Positions 27,278 to 35,731 of a stretch of 43,162 bases of DNA are shown piece after piece (within the stretch, counting starts at the first letter, position 1; each line of letters starts with the position of its first letter). The stretch lies in the NCBI GenBank assembly GCA_035649175.1, contig DASRKB010000065.1, positions 1 to 43,162 on the forward strand. The letters are read 5' to 3'. A program made the translations under genes and the position numbers. Below the pieces are notes generated by a model, which did not search any database, was not told where the DNA came from, and was given only the letters and a program-made list of their open reading frames with translations. Source of the DNA: SCGC-AG-212-J23 sp035649175. Lineage in GTDB: Bacteria; Pseudomonadota; Gammaproteobacteria; Burkholderiales; SG8-39.

Positions 27278-28452
27278 GCCTGCTTCTGCATCTCGGCGAG
27301 GCGCCGCAGGCCTTCGACCGGGCTGGTCATGTTAGGGAACTCGATCATGCGATTGCGAGCCGGGTCGCGTACCACGGCAACGGTGGGATCCTCGCCCTTC
27401 TCGACGCGTGCGATCTGCTCGAGCAGCATCTTGCGGAACAGCACGATGCCGCGGTCGGACACGCCGAGGTTCTCGTTGGTGCGGTCGTAGATCGCGCCCT
27501 GTGACTCCTGCGCCATCTGGTCCTGGCTGAAGAAGCTTTTCAGGTCGTACTCGCCTTCCGCGGTCTTCATCGGCGGCAAATAGGTGTAGGGCACGGGATC
27601 GTTCTCTGTCGCGCGCGCTGCCTTGTCAGGCGTGAAGGCCACGAACACGATGCGCGTGCTCACGTCGTCGATCGGCACGCGCCAGTGCAGTACTTCCATG
27701 GGCCCGTTCGGGATGCGCAGGATGTTGGGAAAGATGAGCGGCGGCCGGACCTCCGTCTCGGGCAGCTCGCCGCCGTAGACGATCACCTTGTCGATGCCCC
27801 ATTCGCAGGCCGAGAACTCGAGCTTCTCGATCGGCCGGCGGTAGTACGGCGCGAAGGGATGCTTCAGGCCGAGAAGCTGGTCCATCACACCATGCAGGTA
27901 ATAGGTATGCGTCGAGTCGGCGGTGTTCTCCTGGATCTGCAGCCAGTTGCAATCGTGGGTCGGAAAAATGCGGATCTCGCGCCGGCCGTCCTCGCGCACC
28001 AGCACGTCCCAGCGCGGCAGCAGCGGCGCACGCGCCGGGTCCGGGCCCATGTACGTGAACAGCAACCCGCCGAGCTGCTGGACCGGGTACGACCTGAGCC
28101 GGATCTCATCTTTCAGGCGGCTCGCTTTCGGCTCGAACGGCTGCTCGGTGCAACGCCCGTCGACATCGTATTTCCAGCCGTGGTAGCAGCAGCGGATGCC
28201 GCCGGGCTCGGCATAGCCGTAATAGAGCGATGCGCCACGGTGCTTGCAGAACTCCTCGACGCATCCGATGCGGCCCTCGACGTCGCGGAACACGAGCAGG
28301 CTCTCGCCCAGCATGCGGATGCGCTTCTTGGGGCGCTCGGCAGTTAGCTCGCCGGCCGGGCAGAGCGGCTGCCAGTAGCGGCGCAGCAGCTCGCCGCCGG
28401 GCGTGCCCGGCCCGACGCGGGTCATGCGTTCATTCTGTTCGGCGGTGATCAT
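27274..28452 (-). CDS. Phthalate-4,5-dioxygenase-like Rieske oxygenase, terminal component
   Basis: This is a 392-residue alpha-type oxygenase. The N-terminal Rieske domain has C69-K-H71 and C88-C-Y-H91 (CCYHGWKYD). The mononuclear iron site has N176, D179, H182 and H187 (QENTADSTHTYYLHG). The opening NERMTRVGPGTPGGELLRRYW and the later ESQGAIYDRTNENLGVSDRG are typical of the OphA2/Pht3/vanillate-demethylase branch, which is an alpha3-type enzyme. AAGGAG precedes ATG 28452. No dedicated reductase (OphA1 type) is present in the window. It starts 20 bp after dctM, so substrate import and first attack are co-transcribed. The reaction could be dihydroxylation or O-demethylation. Confidence 0.93.
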   Translation of the reverse strand: MITAEQNERMTRVGPGTPGGELLRRYWQPLCPAGELTAERPKKRIRMLGESLLVFRDVEGRIGCVEEFCKHRGASLYYGYAEPGGIRCCYHGWKYDVDGRCTEQPFEPKASRLKDEIRLRSYPVQQLGGLLFTYMGPDPARAPLLPRWDVLVREDGRREIRIFPTHDCNWLQIQENTADSTHTYYLHGVMDQLLGLKHPFAPYYRRPIEKLEFSACEWGIDKVIVYGGELPETEVRPPLIFPNILRIPNGPMEVLHWRVPIDDVSTRIVFVAFTPDKAARATENDPVPYTYLPPMKTAEGEYDLKSFFSQDQMAQESQGAIYDRTNENLGVSDRGIVLFRKMLLEQIARVEKGEDPTVAVVRDPARNRMIEFPNMTSPVEGLRRLAEMQKQA

Positions 28453-28472
28453 GGTTCAGCTCCTTGCGGTTC

Positions 28473-29783
28473 TCATTTCATGTCCAGCAGCCCGGGCAGC
28501 CACATCGTGAGCGCCGGGAAGGCGACCAGGACGGCGAGCAGCGCCACTTCGGCGCAGAAGAAGGGAAGGATCCCGGCGTAAATGGTCTTCAGGGGAATGC
28601 CGCGCGTCATGCTGTGCACGACGAATACATTCAGCCCGATCGGCGGCGTGATCATGCCGATCTCGATGACGATGATGTTGATGATCCCCCACCAGATCGG
28701 CGAGTAGCCGAAGCCGACGATCATCGGCAGCACGAAAGGCAGCGTGATCAGCATCACCGCCACTTCCTCGAACACCGCGCCGAGCACGATATAGAGGGCG
28801 AGCAGCGCCGCGATCACCGCCATCGGCGGCACGCCGAGGCCCTGGATCGCCTCGACCGTGACTTCGGGCAGCCGCGAGGTGGTAACGAAGTAAGTCAGCA
28901 CGTTGGCGCCGATCAGCAGCATGTAGATCATCCCGGTGGTCGCGGCGGTGTCTACCAGGACGCGCTGGAAGACGGCGTAAGCCAGGCGTCGCCGGGCGGC
29001 GGCGAACACCAGCGCGAAGATCGTACCGATCGACGCCGCCTCGCTCACCGTGCAGATGCCGGTGAACACACCGATGGCCATGACCGCCGCGAGGACGAGC
29101 GCTCCCCAGCTGCGGCGTGCGGCCGCCAGGCACTCGGCGAGCGGCGTGCGCGGCCCCGCCGGCCCCGCCGCGGGGTCGAAGCGCACGACCACCGCCACCG
29201 CAGCCATCAGCGCCGCAACCGAGAGCAGGCTCGGCAGCACCGCAGCCGCGTACAGGGTAACCACGAACTGCTCGGTCAGCACGGCATACAGCACCATGAT
29301 GATCGAGGGCGGCACCAGGATGCCGAGCGTTCCGCCGGCCGCGATGCTCCCCGTCGAGAGCGCCGCGTTGTAGCGGCGCTGGCGCATCTCCGGCAGCGCG
29401 ATGCTCGTCATGGTGGCGGCGGTGGCCACGGAGGAGCCGCACACCGCGCCAAAGCCGGCGCAGCCGAGGATGGTCGAGGACGCGAGCCCGCCGCGCCAAT
29501 GGCCCACCAGCGCCTGCGCAAGGCGATAGAGATCGGCCGCCATGCCCCCCGCTGCAGCCAGGTTGCCCATCAGCAGGAAAAGTGGAATCGCCGCGAGGTC
29601 CAGGTTGCCGAGCGCGGTCGCGGTCTCCGTGCCGAAGAGCGACAGCGCGGGCGCGAAGCTCACGCTCAGGCCGAAGGCGACGCAGCCGGCGATGCCCATC
29701 GCCGCCCCGATCGGCACGTGCAACGCGATCAGGACGAACATTCCCGCGAAGCCCAGCAGGCCGACGGTGATTGGATCGCTCAC
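28473..29783 (-). CDS. dctM: TRAP transporter large permease (DctM type)
   Basis: This is a 436-residue inner-membrane protein with about twelve hydrophobic segments. It uses a GTG start (29783) overlapping the dctQ stop as GTGA. Signature segments of DctM are present: IPLFLLMGNLAAAGGMA, CAGFGAVCGSSVATAATM, GSIAAGGTLGILVPPSIIM and ITPPIGLNVFVVHSM. It forms the ion-driven transport channel with DctQ, fed by the periplasmic DctP. An aromatic or other carboxylate is the likely substrate given the genes downstream. Confidence 0.94.
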   Translation of the reverse strand: MSDPITVGLLGFAGMFVLIALHVPIGAAMGIAGCVAFGLSVSFAPALSLFGTETATALGNLDLAAIPLFLLMGNLAAAGGMAADLYRLAQALVGHWRGGLASSTILGCAGFGAVCGSSVATAATMTSIALPEMRQRRYNAALSTGSIAAGGTLGILVPPSIIMVLYAVLTEQFVVTLYAAAVLPSLLSVAALMAAVAVVVRFDPAAGPAGPRTPLAECLAAARRSWGALVLAAVMAIGVFTGICTVSEAASIGTIFALVFAAARRRLAYAVFQRVLVDTAATTGMIYMLLIGANVLTYFVTTSRLPEVTVEAIQGLGVPPMAVIAALLALYIVLGAVFEEVAVMLITLPFVLPMIVGFGYSPIWWGIINIIVIEIGMITPPIGLNVFVVHSMTRGIPLKTIYAGILPFFCAEVALLAVLVAFPALTMWLPGLLDMK

Positions 29784-30331
29784 GTCCGGTCGGCACCATC
29801 GCCGTCCTCCGTGCTCGTCCGCCACGAAGGCGGCTCGTCTGTTGCTGCGCGCAAGACGTCCGCGAGGAAGGCCACCGCCTGCGCCGGGATGCACAGGAGC
29901 ACGACAGCCGTGGCGATCGTCCAGTAAGGCGCCACCGCAATGCGCAGGTGCCAGGTCGTGCGGCTCGACTCGGCCAAGCTCACGGTATGCAGCATGAGCT
30001 GCCAGCCGATCAGCGCCACGAATGCGAGCAGCGCGCCCGAGCCGGCCGCGTCCAGCCAGCGCGCGGCCGGCGCGCCGAGCGACTCGCCGAGGAAGCGGAT
30101 CGAGATGTTGCGCCGCTGCGCGATGACCAGCGGGAAGCAAGACGCGATGACGATTACGATCGCAAGGCCGTTGATGTCGTGCAGCCCCTTGATCGGTGCG
30201 TTGGCGATCCAGCGCAGCAGCACGTCCACCGTGGCGAGCAGCGCGACCGCCACCAGGACGAGGAAGCCCGCCGAAGCGATCGCGCGCGTCCAGCGCCCGA
30301 TCTGCTCCTCGAGCCGGAAGACGATTCCCAT
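29780..30331 (-). CDS. dctQ: TRAP transporter small permease (DctQ type)
   Basis: This is a 183-residue membrane protein from ATG 30331; GTG 30343 is possible and adds four residues. Four hydrophobic helices are seen (ASAGFLVLVAVALLATVDVL, LAIVIVIASCFPLVIA, ALLAFVALIGWQLML, YWTIATAVVLLCIPAQAVA). The RRNISIRFL segment between helices 2 and 3 is typical of DctQ. A hydrophilic tail of about 25 residues faces the cytosol. The gene lies between dctP and dctM in the standard order. Confidence 0.9.
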   Translation of the reverse strand: MGIVFRLEEQIGRWTRAIASAGFLVLVAVALLATVDVLLRWIANAPIKGLHDINGLAIVIVIASCFPLVIAQRRNISIRFLGESLGAPAARWLDAAGSGALLAFVALIGWQLMLHTVSLAESSRTTWHLRIAVAPYWTIATAVVLLCIPAQAVAFLADVLRAATDEPPSWRTSTEDGDGADRT

Positions 30332-30356
30332 TGCCGGCGCCACCGTGCGGGCCGGA

Positions 30357-31367
30357 TCAGCGGCCCTTGCGGATCTCCCCGATGATCTGCACTGCGGCGT
30401 CGTAGCGCTTGCGCCCCTCGGGGTTGTCTTGGATCCAGCGCTCGGTGATCGGTTGCAAGCGAGTACGAATGGCGTCGCGCTCCGCCGCGCTGGGATAGAC
30501 GAAGCTGTGCTCGGGCTGCGGCTTGGCGCGCTCCAGGTTCGTCTGGTAGCGCTTGTCGAACTCCACGCCGTGCAGGCGCGAGAGGGCCGCGCCGCTCGCC
30601 GCCTCGAGCGCCGCCCGCGCCGCCGGCGGCAGGGCGTTGTAGCTCTCCAGGTTCATGAGCACGCCGGCCGCCGCGGTGCCCAGCGGCACCTCGAAGTGGT
30701 GCTTCGCCGCGTCGCCGATGCGAAACGCGACCATCCCGTTCCAGTCGGACAGCACGCCCTGTACCAGCCCGCGGCTGAGCGCCTCCGCCGCGCCCGACAC
30801 CGGGATGCCGCTCACCGCGGTGCCGCCGAGCAGCTCGATCGCCGCGCTCTGGTAGGGACCGGCGACCCGGACCTTCTGTCCTTTGAGGTCCTCGATGCGT
30901 TGCAGCTTGAAGGTGGTATGCAGTGACTGCGGCGGGATGGTGAACGCGCCCAGCAGCTTGGCCCGGTCATAGCCGCGCAAGAGGCCCCGCTCGTACATCC
31001 GCCAGTGCGCGAGCGATCCCTCGAGCGAGTTCTCGACCAGGAACGGCAGCTCGAAGATCGTCGAGTCCGGAAAGTCGCCAGGCGTGTAGCCCATCACCAC
31101 GTAGGCGATGTCGGCCACGCGGTCGCGCAGCAGCTTGTACTGCTGCACCGGGTCGCGGCCGAGCGTGCCGCCGGCGAAAAGCCGCACCGTCGCCGTACCC
31201 TTGAGCGCCGCGTTGACCTCCTTCACCCAGGGAGTGAACACGTCCTGGTTCAGCGCGCCCGGTGGCGGCGGGAAGCTCGCGAACCTGAGCTCCGTCCCTT
31301 GGGCGAGGCCGGTGAGCGGTGCGGCCAGCGCGGCAACCAGCGCAACGATGCGCAATCGGCTTGTCAT
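30357..31367 (-). CDS. dctP: TRAP transporter substrate-binding protein (DctP family)
   Basis: This is a 336-residue periplasmic protein. ATG 31367 has the strong ribosome-binding site GAGGAGGAGGA. The signal peptide is MTSRLRIVALVAALAAPLTG with cleavage expected after LAQG. Family features include LRFASFPPPP, TATVRLFAGGTLGRDPVQQYKLLRDRVAD (in two parts) and DLKGQKVRVAGPYQSAAIELLGG, the segment that carries the carboxylate-binding Arg in relatives. It is the first gene of the catabolic run and is divergent from the hydratase gene across an 87-bp control region with a perfect palindrome. Confidence 0.93.
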   Translation of the reverse strand: MTSRLRIVALVAALAAPLTGLAQGTELRFASFPPPPGALNQDVFTPWVKEVNAALKGTATVRLFAGGTLGRDPVQQYKLLRDRVADIAYVVMGYTPGDFPDSTIFELPFLVENSLEGSLAHWRMYERGLLRGYDRAKLLGAFTIPPQSLHTTFKLQRIEDLKGQKVRVAGPYQSAAIELLGGTAVSGIPVSGAAEALSRGLVQGVLSDWNGMVAFRIGDAAKHHFEVPLGTAAAGVLMNLESYNALPPAARAALEAASGAALSRLHGVEFDKRYQTNLERAKPQPEHSFVYPSAAERDAIRTRLQPITERWIQDNPEGRKRYDAAVQIIGEIRKGR

Positions 31368-31380
31368 GGTCCTCCTCCTC

Positions 31381-31397
31381 GTTCTGACAGTCAGAAC
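31381..31397. promoter_or_regulatory. Candidate operator: perfect 17-bp palindrome GTTCTGACAGTCAGAAC
   Basis: Two perfect 8-bp arms surround a single central A. It lies between the divergent dctP and hydratase starts, 13 bp upstream of the dctP ATG and downstream of its proposed promoter, so a bound regulator could block dctP transcription. IclR proteins typically bind imperfect palindromes of about 15 bp, and two IclR genes lie in the adjoining operons. No second copy of the full palindrome was noticed elsewhere in the window. Confidence 0.6.
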
Positions 31398-31409
31398 ACC
31401 TTTCCGGCC

Positions 31410-31438
31410 ACGGTAATGTAGGGCAATATTCAAGTCAA
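31410..31438 (-). promoter_or_regulatory. Possible sigma-70 promoter for the dctP operon
   Basis: On the minus strand TTGACT (31433-31438) and TACCGT (31410-31415) are separated by 17 bp. The -35 box is good and the -10 box is poor. The start of transcription would fall a few bases before the palindrome at 31381-31397. Confidence 0.35.
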
Positions 31439-31454
31439 GGAGGAGGGGCTGTCC

Positions 31455-32237
<783 letters not shown>

Positions 32238-32247
32238 AGGAGGGAAC

Positions 32248-33084
32248 ATGCGAACCACGCGCAGGCAATCGCTTCGTTACCTCGCCGGCTTCGCCGCGGC
32301 GGGCGCGCTCGCCGGCTGCGCCGCGCCGCGCCCGTCCGGCCGCTCGAGCTTCGTGCTGGTGCACGGCGGCTGGCACGGACCTTGGTGCTGGGACCGGATC
32401 TCGCCGTTGCTGCGCGACGCGGGACACCGCGTGAGCGCGGTCAACCTGCACGGTGAGGGCGCGGACCACCTACCCACCGAGCAGACGACTCTTGCCCACT
32501 ATGTCGCGCGCATCCGCCGGGCCATCGACGCCGCGGACGCGCCGGTCGTGCTCGTGGCGCACAGCTCGGGTGCCCTCAGCGCGCAGCAAGCGGTGGAGGA
32601 GCAGCCGGAGCGCGTGCGAACCATCGTGTTCCTCTCCGCCTTCGTTGCGCGTAACGGCGAATCAGGGCGCATGCTGCAGGGAAAGGATCCGGCGCAGAAG
32701 GTATCGCCGGTGCTGAGGGTGGACTTTCGCCCCGGGAGCAAGATCCCCTACCAGACGCGCATCGACATGTCGAGCTTCGAGGCGGTCAAGCTCGCCTTCT
32801 ACAACGACTGCAGCGACGCGGACGCGCGCGCGGCGGTGGCACAACTCGTGCCCGAGCCGACGGCGCCCGCAGGCCAGCCGCTGCGGCTCACACCGGAGCG
32901 CTTCGGGCGCGTGGACAAGGTGTACATCCACTGCAGCCAGGACAACGCCATCTCGCTCGGCCGGCAGCGTGAGTTCGCCACCCAATGGCCGCTGCGGCGC
33001 ACGCTCACCGTCGAGTCCGGGCATTCGCCTTTCCTGAGCATGCCGGCGCGGCTCGCGAGCATCCTGGGCGAAATTGGGGTCTGA
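32248..33084 (+). CDS. Alpha/beta hydrolase with Tat-like lipoprotein signal
   Basis: This is a 278-residue enzyme. The N-terminus has twin arginines (TTRRQSLRYL) and a lipobox LAGC with C24, so it is probably exported folded and lipid-anchored. The body begins VLVHGGWHGPWCWDRI, typical of the AB_hydrolase_6/plant methylesterase-like group. The nucleophile is S106 in AHSSGA, and H is in ESGHSPF. It follows the hydratase by 10 bp with a GAGGAGGG ribosome-binding site. It may hydrolyse an aromatic ester outside the cytoplasmic membrane, feeding the TRAP importer. The stop codon lies inside the palindrome at 33076-33088. Confidence 0.88.
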   Translation: MRTTRRQSLRYLAGFAAAGALAGCAAPRPSGRSSFVLVHGGWHGPWCWDRISPLLRDAGHRVSAVNLHGEGADHLPTEQTTLAHYVARIRRAIDAADAPVVLVAHSSGALSAQQAVEEQPERVRTIVFLSAFVARNGESGRMLQGKDPAQKVSPVLRVDFRPGSKIPYQTRIDMSSFEAVKLAFYNDCSDADARAAVAQLVPEPTAPAGQPLRLTPERFGRVDKVYIHCSQDNAISLGRQREFATQWPLRRTLTVESGHSPFLSMPARLASILGEIGV

Positions 33085-33088
33085 CCCC
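33076..33088. repeat. Palindromic repeat GGGGTCTGACCCC, copy 1
   Basis: Perfect 6-bp arms surround a central T. It contains the TGA stop of the esterase gene (33082-33084) and lies 10 bp past the end of the EamA gene. An identical core occurs at 34043-34055. From memory, GGGGTC(A/T)GACCCC elements are dispersed intergenic repeats in many proteobacteria; no transposase is nearby. Confidence 0.7.
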
Positions 33089-33097
33089 GAATACCGT

Positions 33098-34021
33098 TCA
33101 GCGGGTCTGGCGGCGCAGGTAGAGGTTGTTCGCGACGAGCGAACCGACGACGATCGCGGCACCGAAGAGCTCGACCGCGGCGAAGCGCCGGCCGAGCGCG
33201 GCCTCGATGCCGAAGACCACCACCGGGATGCTGTTCAGCATGAGGGTGGTGTTGAGGGGCCCGAGGCGCCGGGTGGCGTTGTTGTAGCCGAGCACGCCCA
33301 GGACCACGGTGCAGACCGAGAAATAGGCGATCTGCCAGCCGACCGCCCCGATCGCCGCGAGCGTCGGCGCGGTGGCGAAGCCGAGGGCGATCGCGAGGGC
33401 GTGGGCGAGCACGAGCCCGGCGAGCCCCGGGATGCACGTGAGCGTGGTGAAGCGAAGCGGCGACCACCCGGGAAACGCGGCGACGCCGAGCGTGTACACC
33501 ACCCAGGCGGCGGCGCCGAGAAGCACCAGCAGGTCGCCGAACAGCGCGCCGCCTTCGAGGATCTCGGCGGCCGCGCGCAGCGGCTCGCCGCGGGTCACCA
33601 CGAGCAGCACGCCGCCGATCGCCGCCGCCACGCAGGCGAGCGTGAATCGCCCGGGACGCTGGCCGCGCACCATCCATACCATGAGCGCGGCGATCGGCGC
33701 CTGCAGGGCGAGAATGATCGAGCCGTGCTCGGGCAAGGTGAAGATGAGCCCGATCCATACCAGCAGGTTGAAGCCGGCGATGCCGACCAGGCCGAATGCC
33801 GCCGCGGCGGCGAAGCGCCCCTCGTAGCGTAGCGCCCCGCGCCCTTCGAGCGCGACCAGCAGCGCGACGAACAGCGCCACGCCCAGGACGTAGCGCACTG
33901 TGCCGAGCGCGAACGGATCGAGATAGGGCAGCGTACGCTTCGCGATGGGCAGCATGGGTCCCCAGCACAGGATGGTGAGGCCCATCCAGGCGAGCCCGGC
34001 GGCGAGATGCGCACGCGTCAT
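33098..34021 (-). CDS. EamA-family (DMT superfamily) transporter
   Basis: This is a 307-residue inner-membrane protein from ATG 34021. About ten membrane helices form two EamA repeats: helices 1-5 (GLAWMGLTILCWGPMLPIAKR onward) and 6-10 (GDLLVLLGAAAWVVYTLG onward). LGPLNTTLMLNSIPVVVFG is typical of the second repeat. It has a short Arg-rich C-terminal tail. DMT exporters move amino acids or metabolites; the substrate is unknown. It is flanked on both sides by the same 13-bp palindrome, which sets it apart from its neighbours. Confidence 0.92.
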   Translation of the reverse strand: MTRAHLAAGLAWMGLTILCWGPMLPIAKRTLPYLDPFALGTVRYVLGVALFVALLVALEGRGALRYEGRFAAAAAFGLVGIAGFNLLVWIGLIFTLPEHGSIILALQAPIAALMVWMVRGQRPGRFTLACVAAAIGGVLLVVTRGEPLRAAAEILEGGALFGDLLVLLGAAAWVVYTLGVAAFPGWSPLRFTTLTCIPGLAGLVLAHALAIALGFATAPTLAAIGAVGWQIAYFSVCTVVLGVLGYNNATRRLGPLNTTLMLNSIPVVVFGIEAALGRRFAAVELFGAAIVVGSLVANNLYLRRQTR

Positions 34022-34039
34022 TTGGACCGGAAAGAGAAA

Positions 34040-34058
34040 AATGGGGTCTGACCCCATT
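34040..34058. repeat. Palindromic repeat, copy 2 (AATGGGGTCTGACCCCATT)
   Basis: Perfect 9-bp arms surround a central T. The core is identical to copy 1 and in the same central-base orientation. It lies in the 73-bp divergent gap between the EamA start and the MltF-like start, so it could affect either promoter. Confidence 0.7.
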
Positions 34059-34094
34059 ATTGCCATCGTTGCGCAGATAATGGGAGCGAGGACA

Positions 34095-35567
34095 ATGGTG
34101 ATGAAGGGCCTCGGCCATTTCTCGATGAGCGAAAAAGTGAAACGCCTGCTGGCCGCACTGGCGGCGGCGCTCAGCCTTGGCCACGCGCACGCCGATGAAG
34201 CGCTGGTGGAAGCGCTGGCGCAGCCCTGGACCGGTGATCTCGACGGCATGATCGAGCGGCGTGCGGTGCGCGCGCTGGTCGCGCCCTCTCGCATGCAGTA
34301 CTGGATCGACCGGGGCCGCCAGAGCGGCGCAGAGTACGAACTGCTCAGGAAGTTCGAGGAAGTGCTGAACACGAAGTACAAGTCCAAGCGCAAGCACATC
34401 CACATCAACGTGCACTTCATCCCTACGGCGCGCGACGAGCTGATCCCCGCGCTCCTGCAGGGACGCGGCGACATTGCTGCGGGCATCCTCACCGTCACGC
34501 CTGAGCGCCTGCAGCAGGTCGATTTCGGCGCGCCGTTCTTCCGCAACGTCGCCGAGATCGTGGTGACCGGGCCCGCCTCGCCGGCGCTTGCGTCGATCGA
34601 GGAGCTCGCCGGGCAGAAGCTCTTCGTACGTCGCTCATCGAGCTACTGGACGCATCTTGAGGGGTTGAGTGCGCGCCTGCGGCAGCAGGGACGCGCGCCG
34701 CTCGAGCTAAAGGCGGCGCCCGAGGACCTGCAGGACGACGATCTGCTCGAGATGCTGAACGCGGGCCTCGTCGGGCTCGCGGTCGTCGACCGTTACAAGG
34801 CCGTCACCTGGGGGCGTGTCTTCAAGCGCATCAAGCCGCGCCATGACCTGGCGGTGCACGAAGGCGGCGACATCGCCTGGATGATCCGCAAGGCTAGCCC
34901 GCGCCTCAAGGAGGAGATCTCCGCGTTCGCGCACAAGCACGGACAGGACAGCGCCTTCGGCAAGAATCTGTTCAAGAAGTACACCGGCAGCACCCGTTTC
35001 GTTCGCAACGCGACGTCGAAGGAAGAGATGCGCAAGTTCGACCAGACGGTCGAGATCTTCCGTAAGTACGGCAGCAAGTACGACATGGACTACCTGCTCA
35101 TGATGGCGCAGGGCTACCAGGAGTCGCGCCTCGACCAGAACGCAAAGAGCCCGGTGGGCGCAATCGGCGTAATGCAGGTGATGCCCGGCACGGGCAAGGA
35201 TATGAGGACAGGCGACATCACCCAGCTCGAGCCCAACATCCACGCGGGGGTGAAGTACATCCGCTATGTCCAGGACACGTTCTTCGAGGGCGAGCCGATG
35301 GACGCGGTCAACAAGACGCTGTTCGCGTTCGCCGCCTACAACGCCGGGCCCGGCCGGGTGCAGCAGTTGCGCCAGCGCGCCGCGAAGCGCAACCTGAATC
35401 CGAACGTGTGGTTCAACAACGTCGAGCTGATCGCCGCCGAGCGGATCGGCGCGGAAACCGTGACCTACGTTTCCAACATCTACAAGTATTACGTTGCCTA
35501 CAAGCTCGCGGTCGAGATCCAGGAGGAGCGCGACCGGGAGCGCAATTCGCTGACAAAGAAGCCGTGA
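34095..35567 (+). CDS. MltF-like membrane-bound lytic murein transglycosylase
   Basis: This is a 490-residue envelope enzyme (ATG 34101 is an alternative start). A basic n-region and a hydrophobic LLAALAAALSLGHAHA stretch make a signal peptide. Residues about 55-300 form a periplasmic-binding-protein-like SBP_bac_3 domain (IPALLQGRGDIAAGILTVTPER, VDFGAPFF), which is regulatory in MltF. The C-terminal SLT domain holds the catalytic Glu E343 (QGYQESRLD), followed by GAIGVMQVMPGT and FAAYNAGPGRV. It should cleave peptidoglycan to 1,6-anhydromuropeptides. No lipobox is seen, so it may be periplasmic or signal-anchored. Confidence 0.92.
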   Translation: MVMKGLGHFSMSEKVKRLLAALAAALSLGHAHADEALVEALAQPWTGDLDGMIERRAVRALVAPSRMQYWIDRGRQSGAEYELLRKFEEVLNTKYKSKRKHIHINVHFIPTARDELIPALLQGRGDIAAGILTVTPERLQQVDFGAPFFRNVAEIVVTGPASPALASIEELAGQKLFVRRSSSYWTHLEGLSARLRQQGRAPLELKAAPEDLQDDDLLEMLNAGLVGLAVVDRYKAVTWGRVFKRIKPRHDLAVHEGGDIAWMIRKASPRLKEEISAFAHKHGQDSAFGKNLFKKYTGSTRFVRNATSKEEMRKFDQTVEIFRKYGSKYDMDYLLMMAQGYQESRLDQNAKSPVGAIGVMQVMPGTGKDMRTGDITQLEPNIHAGVKYIRYVQDTFFEGEPMDAVNKTLFAFAAYNAGPGRVQQLRQRAAKRNLNPNVWFNNVELIAAERIGAETVTYVSNIYKYYVAYKLAVEIQEERDRERNSLTKKP

Positions 35568-35731
35568 TACCCCATTCGCCGGCCGTGCGGCGACGGCTGG
35601 GGTCGCGGCTCGGCCTCGGGCATCGAGTCATCCGACGTGAGCCGGTAGGCGTGTGCGGTACGGCGATCGCCAGCAAGACCCCGCTGCGGTTCAGCCTTCC
35701 CCCAGAATCCATCGCCGCGCGGGGATCGGCG
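35568..35731. other. Convergent intergenic gap, nothing recognised
   Basis: This 164-bp gap lies between the converging ends of the MltF-like and AsmA-like genes. It is GC-rich with small GC inverted repeats, but no hairpin followed by a T-run, no tRNA and no credible short gene was seen. Confidence 0.5.

Noticed and set aside
24869..27490. 873-codon plus-strand open frame across the catabolic genes
   Set aside because: It runs antisense through four well-supported enzymes, is rich in Arg, Ala and His without domain structure, and has no ribosome-binding site.
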